A stretch of 64,000 bases of DNA from Alteromonas gracilis (GTDB taxonomy: Bacteria; Pseudomonadota; Gammaproteobacteria; Enterobacterales; Alteromonadaceae). Below the pieces are notes generated by a model, which searched no databases, was not told where the DNA came from, and worked only from the letters and a program-made list of their open reading frames with translations. The stretch covers positions 62,001 through 126,000 of the forward strand of contig NZ_PVNO01000013.1 of assembly GCF_002993325.1 (NCBI RefSeq), written 5' to 3'. A program made the position numbers and the translations under genes. Below are positions 1-9,748 of this stretch, piece after piece (positions within the stretch are counted from its first letter, which is position 1; every line of letters begins with the position of its first letter).

Positions 1-1318
1 CTTTAGCCAGAGCGGCCATGCCTTCTAAGCTTTCATCATAAGGAATGACTTGTTTCATTCCTTGCTGCAATAACGCATTGATCGCAGGTTCCGCACGTAT
101 AGCTAAATCAATACGCGGGTCAGAGCCTTTAGCGTACGCCCCAATTGATATTAGGTCCTGATTTTGTTTGTAATTTGAATAAACTTGTCGAATACGCCGG
201 GCCATTAACTGATGCTCCTCACTGACCACCATCGGCATAACACGACTGATGGACGCTTCAATATCAATAGCAGGATAATGACCACTATCGGCGAGGGTGC
301 GAGACAAGACCACATGGCCATCTAAGATTGCCCTTGCTGCATCGGCAATGGGATCTTGCAAATCATCACCTTCGGTCAAAACAGTGTAGAAAGCCGTTAT
401 CGAACCCTGTCGCTCGCTGCCATTGCCCGCCCGTTCAACTAAAGCAGGAAGTCGAGCAAACACTGAAGGCGGATAACCTTTGGTCGCTGGTGGCTCACCT
501 ACCGCGAGCGCAATCTCACGCTGCGCCATGGCATAGCGAGTTAACGAATCAATCAGCAACAGTACCTTCATGCCTTTGTCACGAAAATACTCTGCGATTG
601 TCACCGCGGTCTCGCAGCCTTTTAATCGCATTAACGGCGACGTGTCGGCAGGCGCGGCTACGACCACCGCGCGCTGACGCTCTTCTTCGGTAAGTATTTC
701 GTGAATAAATTCTTTAACTTCTCGACCACGCTCACCAACAAGACCAACGACCACTACATCGGCTTCACAACCTCGGGTCATCATGCCTAACAGCACACTT
801 TTACCCACGCCACTACCAGCAAAAAGCCCCATGCGCTGGCCAACACCAACCGTATTCAATGCATTAATGGCGCGTACACCAACGTCCATAGGGGTATTAA
901 TTGGGCGACGAATGAGCGGGTTCATTGGAGGACGTGTGGTTGGTGCTCTGGCCTCAGCATCGATTTCACCGAGCCCGTCAAGAGGCTGGCCATTACCGTC
1001 TACGACTCGCCCTAGCAACCCCATTCCTACTGGTAAGCCGCTTTGGCGATTTAACGGCATGACGCGACTTCCTGGCACAATGCCCCGGACAGCTTCAGTC
1101 GGCATAAGATAGGTAATGTCGTCACCAAAGCCAACGACTTCAGCCTCTATTTCACCCTCAATGGTTTGAACCAAACACTGACTTCCCACTGGCAACTGAC
1201 AGCCAACGGCCTCAAGCGTGAGGCCAATACCTCTTACAAGTTTACCGGCAGCTACTACAGGTGGCGAGGTAACCTGCTTGGTTAACGATTCAAAATGATT
1301 GTGCCACGGGCTAGTCAT
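1..1318 (-). CDS. fliI: Flagellar export ATPase FliI (3' end outside window)
   Basis: ATPase of the flagellar type III export apparatus; it works as a cytoplasmic hexamer with FliH and FliJ. Reading the minus strand from ATG at 1318 gives about 439 residues without a stop before the window edge, so only the last few residues should be missing (family about 440-460). Visible motifs are a Walker A AGSGVGKS near 800-825, [12 protein letters not shown] just after it, and a Walker [12 protein letters not shown] near 535-570. The start overlaps the fliH stop by 8 bases, so the two are translationally coupled. The plus-strand open frames at 328-693 and 783-1112 are shadows of this gene. Confidence 0.95.
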   Translation of the reverse strand, partial: MTSPWHNHFESLTKQVTSPPVVAAGKLVRGIGLTLEAVGCQLPVGSQCLVQTIEGEIEAEVVGFGDDITYLMPTEAVRGIVPGSRVMPLNRQSGLPVGMGLLGRVVDGNGQPLDGLGEIDAEARAPTTRPPMNPLIRRPINTPMDVGVRAINALNTVGVGQRMGLFAGSGVGKSVLLGMMTRGCEADVVVVGLVGERGREVKEFIHEILTEEERQRAVVVAAPADTSPLMRLKGCETAVTIAEYFRDKGMKVLLLIDSLTRYAMAQREIALAVGEPPATKGYPPSVFARLPALVERAGNGSERQGSITAFYTVLTEGDDLQDPIADAARAILDGHVVLSRTLADSGHYPAIDIEASISRVMPMVVSEEHQLMARRIRQVYSNYKQNQDLISIGAYAKGSDPRIDLAIRAEPAINALLQQGMKQVIPYDESLEGMAALAK

Positions 1319-2093
1319 CAGACAGCCCTTGGTTTAATAAAAATTTATCGATGACATCGCGGCAGCGACGTTCAATTGACACATCAACGGCATTTTGAGT
1401 GGTAGTAATGTCACACCCACCGCGTTCCATAGCTGGCGCTTCAACAAGGTTCCAGCCTTTATTAGCCACTTCTTCATCGCTAAAATGGGACTTAACCAGC
1501 TCAATATCTTCAGGGTTCATGTGAATCTGATAGCTGGCTTGGTTGATAGGCAAGGCTTTGATTCCCTCACTCAACGCTTGAAGAATGACTTGTTGATTGG
1601 TACTGACTTCTGTCTTTATCACAGCTTTAGCTAGGGTAACTGCTAGTTTAACGAGCTGGTCCCGTGTGGTGTCGTTAGCCTGAGAAAGCGGTTCATGCAA
1701 TTTTTCAGCAAGTATTTGCCACACTTCTGCCTGCGTAGCCATCTGCTGACGTCCTTCGTCTAATCCCTGCTCCAGTCCCTCTGCATATCCTTGCTCTTTT
1801 CCTTCTGATAAACCAGCTTCGAGCCCTTCGCTTTTGCCTTCTTCAAAACCTTTTTCTTTGCCTTCCTGATACCCTTCATCATAAGCAGCTTGTCTGATAG
1901 CTTCGATTTCTTCAGCAGTAGGAGGTTTTATTTCCTCCTCGATTTCTGGGGGCTCGTATTTCCAATCTGAACGCTTATTAAGTGCGTTAGTGGGCTCGTT
2001 TTCCCTTGTTGAAGTAGGATCTTCTACAAAGGGTAAATCCCATTTTTTGGCCTCGTTAATCTCATTTTCGCTGAAACTTTTGTTACCGGTCAT
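1311..2093 (-). CDS. fliH: Flagellar assembly protein FliH
   Basis: Regulator of the FliI ATPase, linking it to the export gate and C-ring. It has 260 residues, with an acidic, poorly conserved N-terminus (1-65). A helix at about 70-117 carries eleven glycines at exact four-residue spacing (G74 to G114), the GxxxG repeat known from FliH proteins. The C-terminal half matches the FliH/HrpE stator-like domain. It lies between fliG and fliI in the usual order and overlaps the fliI start. Start chosen at the first ATG, 53 bases after the fliG stop. Confidence 0.93.
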   Translation of the reverse strand: MTGNKSFSENEINEAKKWDLPFVEDPTSTRENEPTNALNKRSDWKYEPPEIEEEIKPPTAEEIEAIRQAAYDEGYQEGKEKGFEEGKSEGLEAGLSEGKEQGYAEGLEQGLDEGRQQMATQAEVWQILAEKLHEPLSQANDTTRDQLVKLAVTLAKAVIKTEVSTNQQVILQALSEGIKALPINQASYQIHMNPEDIELVKSHFSDEEVANKGWNLVEAPAMERGGCDITTTQNAVDVSIERRCRDVIDKFLLNQGLSDD

Positions 2094-2146
2094 ATGTTTA
2101 CCTAGACGAGATGGTTCAGGGTGTTAAAAGCTATTCCAGTAGTTAA

Positions 2147-3187
2147 CTACAGGAACTCTTCACCACCACCGCCACCTAGCATAATTTCACCTGAGTCAGA
2201 AAGTCGACGGGCGACAGAGAGAATTTCTTTTTGTGCCGTTTCAACTTCACTAATACGTACTGGGCCAAGCGCTTCCAAATCATCAGCAAGCATTTCAGCG
2301 GCGCGTTTAGACATGTTCCGCATAATTTTATCTTTAAGCTCTTCATCGGCGCCTTTAATCGCCTTAAGCAGCGCGTCTTGCTGAACTTCTCGCAGAATCG
2401 CTTGAATACCTTTGTCGTCCACATCGACCAAGTTGTCGAATACGAACATAAGGTCCTGAATCTGTTGACTCATTTCTTCGTCCTGCTCGCGGATAGCATC
2501 CATGAGCTGGCCTTCTATCGCCGTATCGAGATAGTTCATGATGTTCGCCGCTGACTTCAAGCCGCCCATTTTGGCTGCTTGCGTTCCGGCTTGACCTGCA
2601 AACTGTTTCTCCATGATCTCGTTAAGTTCTTGTAGCGCCGCTGGCTGAACTTCTTCAAGGTTAGCAATACGCATCAAGAGGTCTAATCTAACTTTCTCCG
2701 GGAACTGCGCCAAAATTTCCGCGCTCTGCTCCGGCTCTAAGTAAGACAATACGATAGTTTGAATCTGCGGGTGCTCGTTGCGAATTATGCTGGCCACCTG
2801 CTTAGAGTCCATCCATTTAAGTGAATCTAGACCTTTAGCGCCGCTACCCATGAGGATTTGGTCGATTAGATTCGCTGCTTTATCTTCACCTAAAGCTGCA
2901 GTAAGCGCTCGCTTCACAAAGTCTTGGCTCTGGAAGCCTATCGTGCTGTAATTCTGAATCTCTTCAATAAAGTGTTTGTGAACTGACGTAATTTTGGTTT
3001 GCGTCATGTCGTCCACTTTGGCCATTTCAGCACCTAGTTTTTGAACCTGTTTTGGCTCTAGGTGCTTTAAAATTTGTGCCGCGTCTTCTTCAGATAAGCT
3101 CAGCAGTAAGATAGCCGCTTTTTCGACACCTTCTAATTTACTGACGTCATACGACGGCTCTGAAACATTGGCAAGTTCTTCAGCCAT
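2147..3187 (-). CDS. fliG: Flagellar motor switch protein FliG
   Basis: Rotor protein of the C-ring that binds the FliF MS-ring and meets the stator; needed for rotation and switching. It has 346 residues, a normal length for a Vibrio-type FliG. Visible: an N-terminal FliF-binding region (EGVEKAAILLLSLSEEDAAQ), the middle EHPQIQTIVLSYL segment with the EHPQ motif, and a C-terminal charged helix region (DKIMRNMSKRAAEML) that contacts the stator. The protein ends in a Gly5 run followed by EEFL. It starts 12 bases after the fliF stop, within the fliE-F-G-H-I operon. Confidence 0.96.
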   Translation of the reverse strand: MAEELANVSEPSYDVSKLEGVEKAAILLLSLSEEDAAQILKHLEPKQVQKLGAEMAKVDDMTQTKITSVHKHFIEEIQNYSTIGFQSQDFVKRALTAALGEDKAANLIDQILMGSGAKGLDSLKWMDSKQVASIIRNEHPQIQTIVLSYLEPEQSAEILAQFPEKVRLDLLMRIANLEEVQPAALQELNEIMEKQFAGQAGTQAAKMGGLKSAANIMNYLDTAIEGQLMDAIREQDEEMSQQIQDLMFVFDNLVDVDDKGIQAILREVQQDALLKAIKGADEELKDKIMRNMSKRAAEMLADDLEALGPVRISEVETAQKEILSVARRLSDSGEIMLGGGGGEEFL

Positions 3188-3199
3188 AATCTTATCTCA

Positions 3200-4894
3200 C
3201 TACTCGTCTTGCATTAACCAACCCTTCACTACTTGGGCTGATAATTCAGGTTCATTAGCCACTAGGGCGCGCACTGCTTTAAGCACATCTTCATCCTTGT
3301 GGAGGTCTGGTAACATCAGCGAGCCGTCAGGCGCGAAGCCAACCTGCCCCTCATCGAAGTCTGACGTTAGCATGCTAATGGTGTCATCGCCTAAATCAAG
3401 ACCTTCATCAGCATCAAACTCATCGGCCTCGTTAGACTCGTCAGGGTTGATTAGACGACGCAGCATTGGACGAATTACAAAGATGATAAGTACTATTATA
3501 ACCAAGCCACCAACAACTAGCTTAAGAATTGGCAGAAATCCTGGTTGCTCCCAAAGCGGCACATCCTCAATTTCCCCTGCGTCCATGCGAGTAAACGGAA
3601 CACTGACGACTTCTAGCGAGTCACCACGTGTGACATCGAAACCGATACCACCTTGTAAAAGTCTGCGAATATTTAGAAGTTCTTCCTGTTTGCGCGGCGT
3701 TGGTGTCATAGCGCCGTCTTCACCAGCGACTTGAGTATAGTCGACGGCTACAGACACGCTTAGTCTTCTAATAACGCCGGTTTGCTTTTTGGTATGGCTA
3801 ATTGTGGTATCAAGCTCGTAATTACGTGTTGACTCTTTTGCGGTACGACCCGGCATTGTTTGCTGAGCACCACCGCCTGCGTTCTCGGGAATAGTAGAGT
3901 CAAGTGGAGGTTGGTTTGATAGCGCGCCTGGTATGCCACCAACGCCGCCACCCACGCTATTCTCTTCCATTATCATTTCACTTCGAACCGCAGGAAGGTC
4001 CGGATTATAGCTACGCTGGGTTTGTTCAATGGCGGTAAAGTCCATCGCCACATCGGCTTGAGCGGTATAGTTGCCGATACCAAGAACGGGTATCAAGATT
4101 GCGTCAATTTTTTCTAAGTACTCTTGCTCGCGCTGGCGCTCAATTTCATATTCTTTTCTTGCACGAGAACTCAGTGAGTCTTGTGAACCAGAGTTAAGCA
4201 AACGGCCGTTACTGTCGGTGACCGTCACTTTTGAAGGCTCCATGTTTTGCACGGCAGACGCTACAATATCAACAACAGCGTCCACTTCCTCACCAGCAAT
4301 CACTGCACCGCGCTTCGCCGTTAAAACAACCGTGGCCGACGCTTTCTTTTCTCTGCGCGCAAATACATTTTCTTTTGGCATCGCCAAGAGAACACGTGCT
4401 TTTTGAATACTGGCGATATCTTCGATAGTAGCGGCAATTTGTTGTTCTCGTGCGTGCTTCAGACGCTCCATTTCAACGCGTTGGCTGACTCCAAATCCCA
4501 TATCCTGCATGATGATATCGGTACCAGCATCAGATGTTTTTGTTAACCCTTGGCGGGTCATACCCAAACGAATATTTTGAAATTCATCGCTTTTTACGTA
4601 AACAATGTTTCCTTCAAGCTTGTATTCGATTTGGTTTGCGTCCATGTAATCCAGAGTTTCGATAAGCTCCTGGGTTTCCATTTTTGCAAGAGGACGATAA
4701 TCTGGCTCTTGAGACCAAATAAGAATGAAAATAGCAATGGCCACACAGATAACGAGTACAACGACTAATGCCATTTGACGCATCATGTCAGCGCTGCCTA
4801 ACGTATCCATAAAGCCAGATTTATTTTCCGGCTCGTTGTCTACCGTTTGATTTTGATCAGGAACCGTTAGGTTTGTACCTGTTGCTTCAGCCAT
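3200..4894 (-). CDS. fliF: Flagellar MS-ring protein FliF
   Basis: Inner-membrane MS-ring subunit on which the rotor and export gate assemble. It has 564 residues. One transmembrane segment lies near residues 37-60 (MALVVVLVICVAIAIFILIW) and a second near 457-477 (LVVGGLVIIVLIIFVI), with the large periplasmic ring-building region between them. The acidic C-terminal tail (about 485-564) is the FliG-binding part. The start lies 12 bases after the fliE stop. Confidence 0.96.
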   Translation of the reverse strand: MAEATGTNLTVPDQNQTVDNEPENKSGFMDTLGSADMMRQMALVVVLVICVAIAIFILIWSQEPDYRPLAKMETQELIETLDYMDANQIEYKLEGNIVYVKSDEFQNIRLGMTRQGLTKTSDAGTDIIMQDMGFGVSQRVEMERLKHAREQQIAATIEDIASIQKARVLLAMPKENVFARREKKASATVVLTAKRGAVIAGEEVDAVVDIVASAVQNMEPSKVTVTDSNGRLLNSGSQDSLSSRARKEYEIERQREQEYLEKIDAILIPVLGIGNYTAQADVAMDFTAIEQTQRSYNPDLPAVRSEMIMEENSVGGGVGGIPGALSNQPPLDSTIPENAGGGAQQTMPGRTAKESTRNYELDTTISHTKKQTGVIRRLSVSVAVDYTQVAGEDGAMTPTPRKQEELLNIRRLLQGGIGFDVTRGDSLEVVSVPFTRMDAGEIEDVPLWEQPGFLPILKLVVGGLVIIVLIIFVIRPMLRRLINPDESNEADEFDADEGLDLGDDTISMLTSDFDEGQVGFAPDGSLMLPDLHKDEDVLKAVRALVANEPELSAQVVKGWLMQDE

Positions 4895-4906
4895 AACCTA
4901 CTCCAC

Positions 4907-5245
4907 CTATACCGGCATGTTCATTATTGTTTTATAGGCTTCAAGTACTTTATTTCGTACTTGAACGGTCGCTTCAAAGGCAATGCCTGACTTTTCTTTC
5001 GTTAGCATTACCTGCGCTAAGCTAAGGCTAGGGTCCCCCATTTCAAAGCGTTGTTGTACGTCTTTGGACTCTAGCTGCATACTGTTCACGCCATCTACCG
5101 CATTTTTAAGCATGGTCGAGAAATCACTTGCAGAGCTATTGATCTCAGTAAGCGACTGCTGCTGTTGAGGCTCATTAACTTGAAGACGAGTTTGCCCAAT
5201 CATGTTTTGCATTTCTTGATACAAACTATTGGCTTTAACGTCCAT
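4907..5245 (-). CDS. fliE: Flagellar hook-basal body protein FliE
   Basis: Adaptor between the MS-ring/export gate and the rod. Its 112 residues are typical, and the conserved FliE ending is present (SLAQVMLTKEKSGIAFEATV, then VRNKVLEAYKTIMNMPV). It is the first gene of the fliE-F-G-H-I operon. A sigma-54 promoter sequence lies at 5313-5329, placing the likely transcription start about 55 bases upstream of the ATG. Confidence 0.95.
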   Translation of the reverse strand: MDVKANSLYQEMQNMIGQTRLQVNEPQQQQSLTEINSSASDFSTMLKNAVDGVNSMQLESKDVQQRFEMGDPSLSLAQVMLTKEKSGIAFEATVQVRNKVLEAYKTIMNMPV

Positions 5246-5312
5246 ACCTACTCCTAGTGTTTCTTTGATAACCGCCTAATTGATGGCGAAACGCATTATA
5301 TAGAAGCGATTT

Positions 5313-5329
5313 TGCAAGGGTCTTGCCAA
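5313..5329 (-). promoter_or_regulatory. Sigma-54 promoter of the fliE operon
   Basis: The minus strand reads TTGGCAAGACCCTTGCA, with GG of the -24 element and GC of the -12 element at canonical spacing (TGGCAcG-N4-TTGCa). It lies 68 bases upstream of fliE and just after the flrC terminator. By analogy with Vibrio it should be activated by FlrC or FlrA. Confidence 0.85.
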
Positions 5330-5414
5330 CTTTTAAAACCCATTAAAATCATAAGGATAGAAAGCAAGAAAGGAGAAAAGCCAAATTAATGACGTTGTTT
5401 CAAGGAGCGGGAAC

Positions 5415-5450
5415 AAAAAACCGCCGCCTTCTACACAACAGAGGCGACGG
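5415..5450 (-). terminator. Rho-independent terminator after flrC
   Basis: On the minus strand a 9-bp stem (5442-5450 against 5421-5429, one mismatch) closes a 12-base loop and is followed by six T (complement of 5415-5420). It starts about 40 bases past the flrC stop and insulates flrBC from the fliE operon. Confidence 0.8.
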
Positions 5451-5489
5451 AAAGATAGTTAAAAGAACGATGGATGGAGCCGCTAGCCC

Positions 5490-6827
5490 TTACGCGGGTA
5501 CTTCAATGCCGTCTTCACGCATTCGAGCAAGCTTATAGCGAAGGGTTCGGGGGCTGATACCTAGCTTTTCAGCCACGTCTTTTCGTTTACCGTTACACGA
5601 TACAAGTGTATCAAGGATAATTTGATGCTCTTGATAACGAAGCTCAGAGCCTAGTTTGCTGTCTTCAACATATTCTTGTGCCGCCTCTAACGGTGCGGAC
5701 ATATCTTCATCAATCATAAGATCTGTGGCGTCTATTTCCTTATTTTCACACAAGATTAACGCACGCTGTACAACGTTTTCGAGCTCCCGCACGTTACCTG
5801 GCCAAGCATATTGAGACAGCTTATTACGCGCAGCAGCGCTCAAGCGTATTGTGCCTAACCCTTGCGAACTGGCGTGACGCTGGACTAAATGCTCAGCAAG
5901 AGGAACAATATCGCCTGGACGTTCACACAATGGTCGCCATTCAATCGGAAATACATTCAAGCGGTAGTATAAGTCCTCTCTGAACTCTCCCGCATCCACC
6001 GCCTTTCTTAAGTCTCTGTTGCTCGTGGCAATGACACGCACATTGAGTTTTACGGTTTTGCGGCCACCTAGTCGCTCAACTTCACGCTCTTGTAATACAC
6101 GAAGGAGTTTAGCTTGCAGCGCCAAATCCATTTCGGTAATTTCATCAAGCAACAGCGTACCGTCTTGGGCTTGCTCAAACTTGCCAGGGCACGCTTGAAT
6201 AGCTCCGGTAAACGCGCCTTTTTCATAGCCAAACAGTGTAGCCTCAAGCATGTTTTCAGGAATTGCTGCACAGTTAATGGCAACAAAAGGGGCATCATTT
6301 CGCGGCGACTGATCATGAATATAGCGAGATAACACTTCTTTACCGGAACCACTAGGCCCCATTACCATCACAGTAGCGTCTGACTTTGCCACCTTACGGG
6401 AAAGCTCTAATAGCTTGAGACTTGAAGGGTCAGCTACAATCGGCGTGCGCGATATTATTTTTTGCGCAGGTGCATATCGCCCTACCAAATTAAGAAGCAC
6501 TTCTGGCGCAAAGGGCTTAGATAGGTAATCGGTCGCACCATCTCTCATAGCCTGAACAGCATCGTCGATAGTGGCGTATGCAGTCATTAGCAACACAGGC
6601 ATGTTAGGATATTTCGCTTTAATGTTTTTCAAAAGCGTAAGTCCGCTCATATCGCCCATTTGAATATCGCTCACCACCAAATCGACAGCGTGTGATGACA
6701 ACATTAAAAGCGCCTGCTCTGCACAGTCAGCCTCTACCACATTATAGTTGCCAAGCAACAGCGTATCCAGGAGTGCCTCGCGTAAACCTGCGTCATCTTC
6801 AACAATTAAAATAGTAGTTTTAGACAT
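5490..6827 (-). CDS. flrC: Sigma-54-dependent flagellar response regulator FlrC
   Basis: NtrC-type activator of class III flagellar (hook-basal body) promoters, phosphorylated by FlrB. It has 445 residues: receiver domain 1-115 with phospho-acceptor D54 (VVSDIQM) and acidic D11/D12; AAA+ domain about 132-370 with Walker A GPSGSGKE (157-164) and the sigma-54 contact motif GAFTGA (204-209); C-terminal Fis-type helix-turn-helix (about 405-440). It starts 16 bases after the flrB stop with a good Shine-Dalgarno sequence (AGGAGAAAATC before ATG). Confidence 0.95.
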   Translation of the reverse strand: MSKTTILIVEDDAGLREALLDTLLLGNYNVVEADCAEQALLMLSSHAVDLVVSDIQMGDMSGLTLLKNIKAKYPNMPVLLMTAYATIDDAVQAMRDGATDYLSKPFAPEVLLNLVGRYAPAQKIISRTPIVADPSSLKLLELSRKVAKSDATVMVMGPSGSGKEVLSRYIHDQSPRNDAPFVAINCAAIPENMLEATLFGYEKGAFTGAIQACPGKFEQAQDGTLLLDEITEMDLALQAKLLRVLQEREVERLGGRKTVKLNVRVIATSNRDLRKAVDAGEFREDLYYRLNVFPIEWRPLCERPGDIVPLAEHLVQRHASSQGLGTIRLSAAARNKLSQYAWPGNVRELENVVQRALILCENKEIDATDLMIDEDMSAPLEAAQEYVEDSKLGSELRYQEHQIILDTLVSCNGKRKDVAEKLGISPRTLRYKLARMREDGIEVPA

Positions 6828-6843
6828 GATTTTCTCCTATGAC

Positions 6844-7986
6844 TTACGCAACGTGAGTCAACGAATTTGATGATTGGGTATGGACTTTAAAAGGTAAAGA
6901 AATACTAAAGCAGGCACCGCCCTGAGGCATGTCTAAAACACTAAGTGTACCGTTATGTGCATTCACCACCGATTTTACGACCGCCAAGCCCAAACCCGTA
7001 CCGTGTGTTTTGGTTGTAAAAAACGGCTCAAATATTTTGTGTTTTAGCGAGTCAGGGACGCCAGGTCCCTTATCAACAATAGCGATATTTAAGCGTTCAT
7101 TATTCATCGTTGCATTGACAACGATTCGCTCGCCTTTGCCAGTGACCTGACTGGCATTATGAATAAGATTTAAAACCGCGCCTTGAAGTGCAGTGAGATT
7201 TCCCGTTAACGTTGCTTCTTGATCAAATCCAGAAAAGAGGAGGGATTGCTGTGCTTGCGTTATCATTGATTGAGCGCTTCCTTCAACTGACGCTAAAAGA
7301 TCGCTCAAACTAATATTAGTGACCACCTGCTCTTCCCCCGATTTTGCGAAAAGCAGCATGTCGTTAACCTGACTCTCTAACTCTTTAAGTCGATCGCTCA
7401 GTTTATTTGCAAATTGTGTTTGCGCCTCTTCCCCTAAGCCTTTACGAGTTAGATTTGAAGCGTAAAGCATGGCAGCAGAAAGTGGAGTGCGTATTTGATG
7501 CGCCAGCGACGCAACCATTTTTCCAAGAGAAGATAAGCGCTGCATATGACTGACTCTAGCTTGTAGCTGTCGCGTTTCCGTCAAATCAGTAATTACGATA
7601 AGCTGCCCTGGTTCATTTTCAAGCGGCGTAATGGATAGCTTTACACGACGTCCATCGACCAATGAAACTTCATGGCCATCGTCGGCTCTCGGTTTGAAAG
7701 AACGTGTAATAATACGACGCCACACTTCCTCTTCTAGCGGCTCACCCAAAAGGGCCTTCGCCTGTTCGTTTGCCTGTCGAACCACGCCTTTGCCATCAAG
7801 AACAATTACGCCAGCCGGCATTACTTGAAGTAAATGCTCTAACCTGCTTGCCTGCAAACGCAATGAATCAATATCATCATAACTTGAGCTACAACCCTCG
7901 GCACGTGGCATCGCTGCCTCGACACTATCTAGTGCATAAGCTGACGTTGTGTAATCAGTAGAATGTGTGGTGCTGTCAAAAGCCAT
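6844..7986 (-). CDS. flrB: Flagellar sensor histidine kinase FlrB
   Basis: Cytoplasmic histidine kinase that phosphorylates FlrC. It has 380 residues from the chosen start: a PAS-like region (about 45-140), the dimerisation/phospho-acceptor segment SLAHQIRTPL with H163, and a HATPase domain with GTGLGLAVVK. The frame continues upstream to an ATG at 8055, but a sigma-54 promoter lies inside that extension (8033-8048), so the 8055 ATG would precede the expected transcript start. The ATG at 7986 is preceded by GACGAGGGTTAT, a better ribosome binding site. No transmembrane segment was seen. Confidence 0.9.
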   Translation of the reverse strand: MAFDSTTHSTDYTTSAYALDSVEAAMPRAEGCSSSYDDIDSLRLQASRLEHLLQVMPAGVIVLDGKGVVRQANEQAKALLGEPLEEEVWRRIITRSFKPRADDGHEVSLVDGRRVKLSITPLENEPGQLIVITDLTETRQLQARVSHMQRLSSLGKMVASLAHQIRTPLSAAMLYASNLTRKGLGEEAQTQFANKLSDRLKELESQVNDMLLFAKSGEEQVVTNISLSDLLASVEGSAQSMITQAQQSLLFSGFDQEATLTGNLTALQGAVLNLIHNASQVTGKGERIVVNATMNNERLNIAIVDKGPGVPDSLKHKIFEPFFTTKTHGTGLGLAVVKSVVNAHNGTLSVLDMPQGGACFSISLPFKVHTQSSNSLTHVA

Positions 7987-8032
7987 ATAACCCTCGTCAA
8001 ATTGCAGACGTTGTTCACTATGGCTTGGAGAA

Positions 8033-8048
8033 AGCAGGAGGCGTGCCA
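8033..8048 (-). promoter_or_regulatory. Sigma-54 promoter of flrBC
   Basis: The minus strand reads TTGGCACGCCTCCTGCT, with a perfect -24 half (TGGCACG) and a -12 half CTGCT at correct spacing. The predicted start near 8021 is about 35 bases upstream of the ATG at 7986. FlrA control is expected, as in Vibrio cholerae. The site lies inside the longest flrB frame, which decides the start. Confidence 0.75.
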
Positions 8049-8120
8049 ACTTCAAATTGATATATATTTCAAATATATACGAGGATTTTTAGGGGAAAGC
8101 GTAACGTCAATTACCTGACA

Positions 8121-9587
8121 TTACGCATCTTCGGTGCGTTGAATATCGTACTTCCGCATTTTCTCAACAAGGGTTGTTCGCCGCATTCCAAGTTTGTCGG
8201 CAGCTCGCGCTACGACCCACTCTTGGTTGTCTAGGGCTTGCCGTATAAGGTTCACTTCAAGCTCAGAAAGATACTCTTTGAGATTAACGCCTTCCTCAGG
8301 TAATTCAGAAGAAACCAGGCTATTAAAACTTTGATTATTTGACTGGTTGATGCCCTCTTCAGGCTCTTGTGCAGCCGCTTCAGCAAACAACTCGTTAAAT
8401 GCCTCACGCTCCAGAATCTCTTCGGGATAATCAGGTTCGTAAACTTGTACATCACCATACTGATATTTTTCAGGCAAATCGGCGATGTCCACAATTTGTC
8501 CGGGATAGAGAATTGTTAGTCGCTCTACTAGATTCGATAGCTCTCGAACGTTACCAGCCCAGTCATGCTCCATCAGAGACGCAATGGCTTGCTCAGTAAA
8601 ACGCACGGACTCAACGCCATCGCCCTGAATACGACTGTTCAACTCTTGTAGTAATAAGGGAATATCGTCTTTTCTTTGCCTTAAGGCAGGGCTGTCAATT
8701 GGGAAAACATTGAGGCGATAGTACAAGTCCTCGCGAAACTTATCTTCACTGATCATGGTTTCTAAATTGCGGTGGGTCGCCGCGATTATGCGAACGTTAC
8801 ACTGCAGAGGCTTGTTTCCCCCTACCCGCTCGTACGTGCGCTCCTGAAGAACACGCAGCAATTTCACCTGCATTTGAAGGGGCATATCGCCAATTTCGTC
8901 AAGAAATAGCGTACCACCTTCCGCTAATTCGAAGCGCCCTTTTCGCGCGCTGATCGCGCCTGTGAAGGCCCCTTTCTCATGACCAAACAATTCACTTTCT
9001 AACAATTCACCAGGAATGGCACCGCAGTTAACAGGTATGAAAGGACCGTCTTTACGCTCTGACAAAAAGTGTACGTTACGGGCAACGACTTCCTTACCCG
9101 TACCAGATTCACCTAGGATCAATACTGTGGCATCGGTAGGGGCAACTTGTTCTACTAAGCGGCGAACAATTTGAATTTGCTCGCTTTTGCCGATAAGGCT
9201 TCTAAACAATCGCGTTTTTGTACCCGCGGTGCGAGACAGGCTGGGTTTACGTCGAGAATATTCTTGGCAGCGATGAATAGCCTGAGTTAAAACGGGGTAC
9301 GTTAATGGGGTTGCTATAACGCTAACTAAATTATGAGCCGCTGTCGCTTGACTGTTATTTTCAACCAGTGCAACAAAAGGTATGTGTGGAAACTTCTCAA
9401 CCAAGTTGCTTACGATGGTTGAAGAGACATGTTCAATAAGAACAGCGTCAGCACCGCTATCTAGCAAATAGCGTTCACATTCACTAAAGCCTCGTGATTG
9501 ACACGACTCTCCCATGAACGTAACGATAGTTTCTAAGTTTTGAATAAGTTCCTGGTTGTCACTAACCAGCAAAATGTTCTTCATCAA
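8121..9587 (-). CDS. flrA: Flagellar master regulator FlrA (FleQ family)
   Basis: Sigma-54 activator at the top of polar flagellar hierarchies. It has 488 residues. The N-terminal receiver-like FleQ domain (1-110) lacks the phosphorylatable Asp: the expected strand end reads VLIEHV. The AAA+ domain (about 133-370) has Walker A GESGTGKE (159-166) and GAFTGA (206-211). A Fis-type helix-turn-helix at the C-terminus includes [17 protein letters not shown]. In FleQ homologues the AAA+ domain binds c-di-GMP. The start may be the first or second of two ATGs (9587 or 9584), behind a GGGGAATTG ribosome site. It lies 134 bases upstream of the flrB start used here. Confidence 0.93.
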   Translation of the reverse strand: MMKNILLVSDNQELIQNLETIVTFMGESCQSRGFSECERYLLDSGADAVLIEHVSSTIVSNLVEKFPHIPFVALVENNSQATAAHNLVSVIATPLTYPVLTQAIHRCQEYSRRKPSLSRTAGTKTRLFRSLIGKSEQIQIVRRLVEQVAPTDATVLILGESGTGKEVVARNVHFLSERKDGPFIPVNCGAIPGELLESELFGHEKGAFTGAISARKGRFELAEGGTLFLDEIGDMPLQMQVKLLRVLQERTYERVGGNKPLQCNVRIIAATHRNLETMISEDKFREDLYYRLNVFPIDSPALRQRKDDIPLLLQELNSRIQGDGVESVRFTEQAIASLMEHDWAGNVRELSNLVERLTILYPGQIVDIADLPEKYQYGDVQVYEPDYPEEILEREAFNELFAEAAAQEPEEGINQSNNQSFNSLVSSELPEEGVNLKEYLSELEVNLIRQALDNQEWVVARAADKLGMRRTTLVEKMRKYDIQRTEDA

Positions 9588-9687
9588 TTCCCCGAGGACG
9601 CTTTGTTATTATTTACAGTTTAGCGCATTTCTAAATTGTAACGACAAAAGATCGGAGCGCAACCGCTGATTTGGGAAATGTATCAAT

Positions 9688-9710
9688 AAAAAAAGCAGGT
9701 TACCCTGCTT
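9688..9710 (-). terminator. Rho-independent terminator after the lone flagellin
   Basis: The minus strand has stem AGCAGG/CCTGCT with a 4-base loop (GTAA) and a run of seven T. It begins about 40 bases past the stop of the flagellin ending at 9749, separating it from flrA. Confidence 0.85.
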
Positions 9711-9748
9711 CTTTCGATTAATAAATAGTGAATTTCGTTAAAAATAAC

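Noticed and set aside
328-1112. Plus-strand open frames at 328-693 and 783-1112
   Set aside because: They lie wholly antisense to fliI, whose minus-strand frame shows clear Walker motifs, and they have no recognisable protein features.
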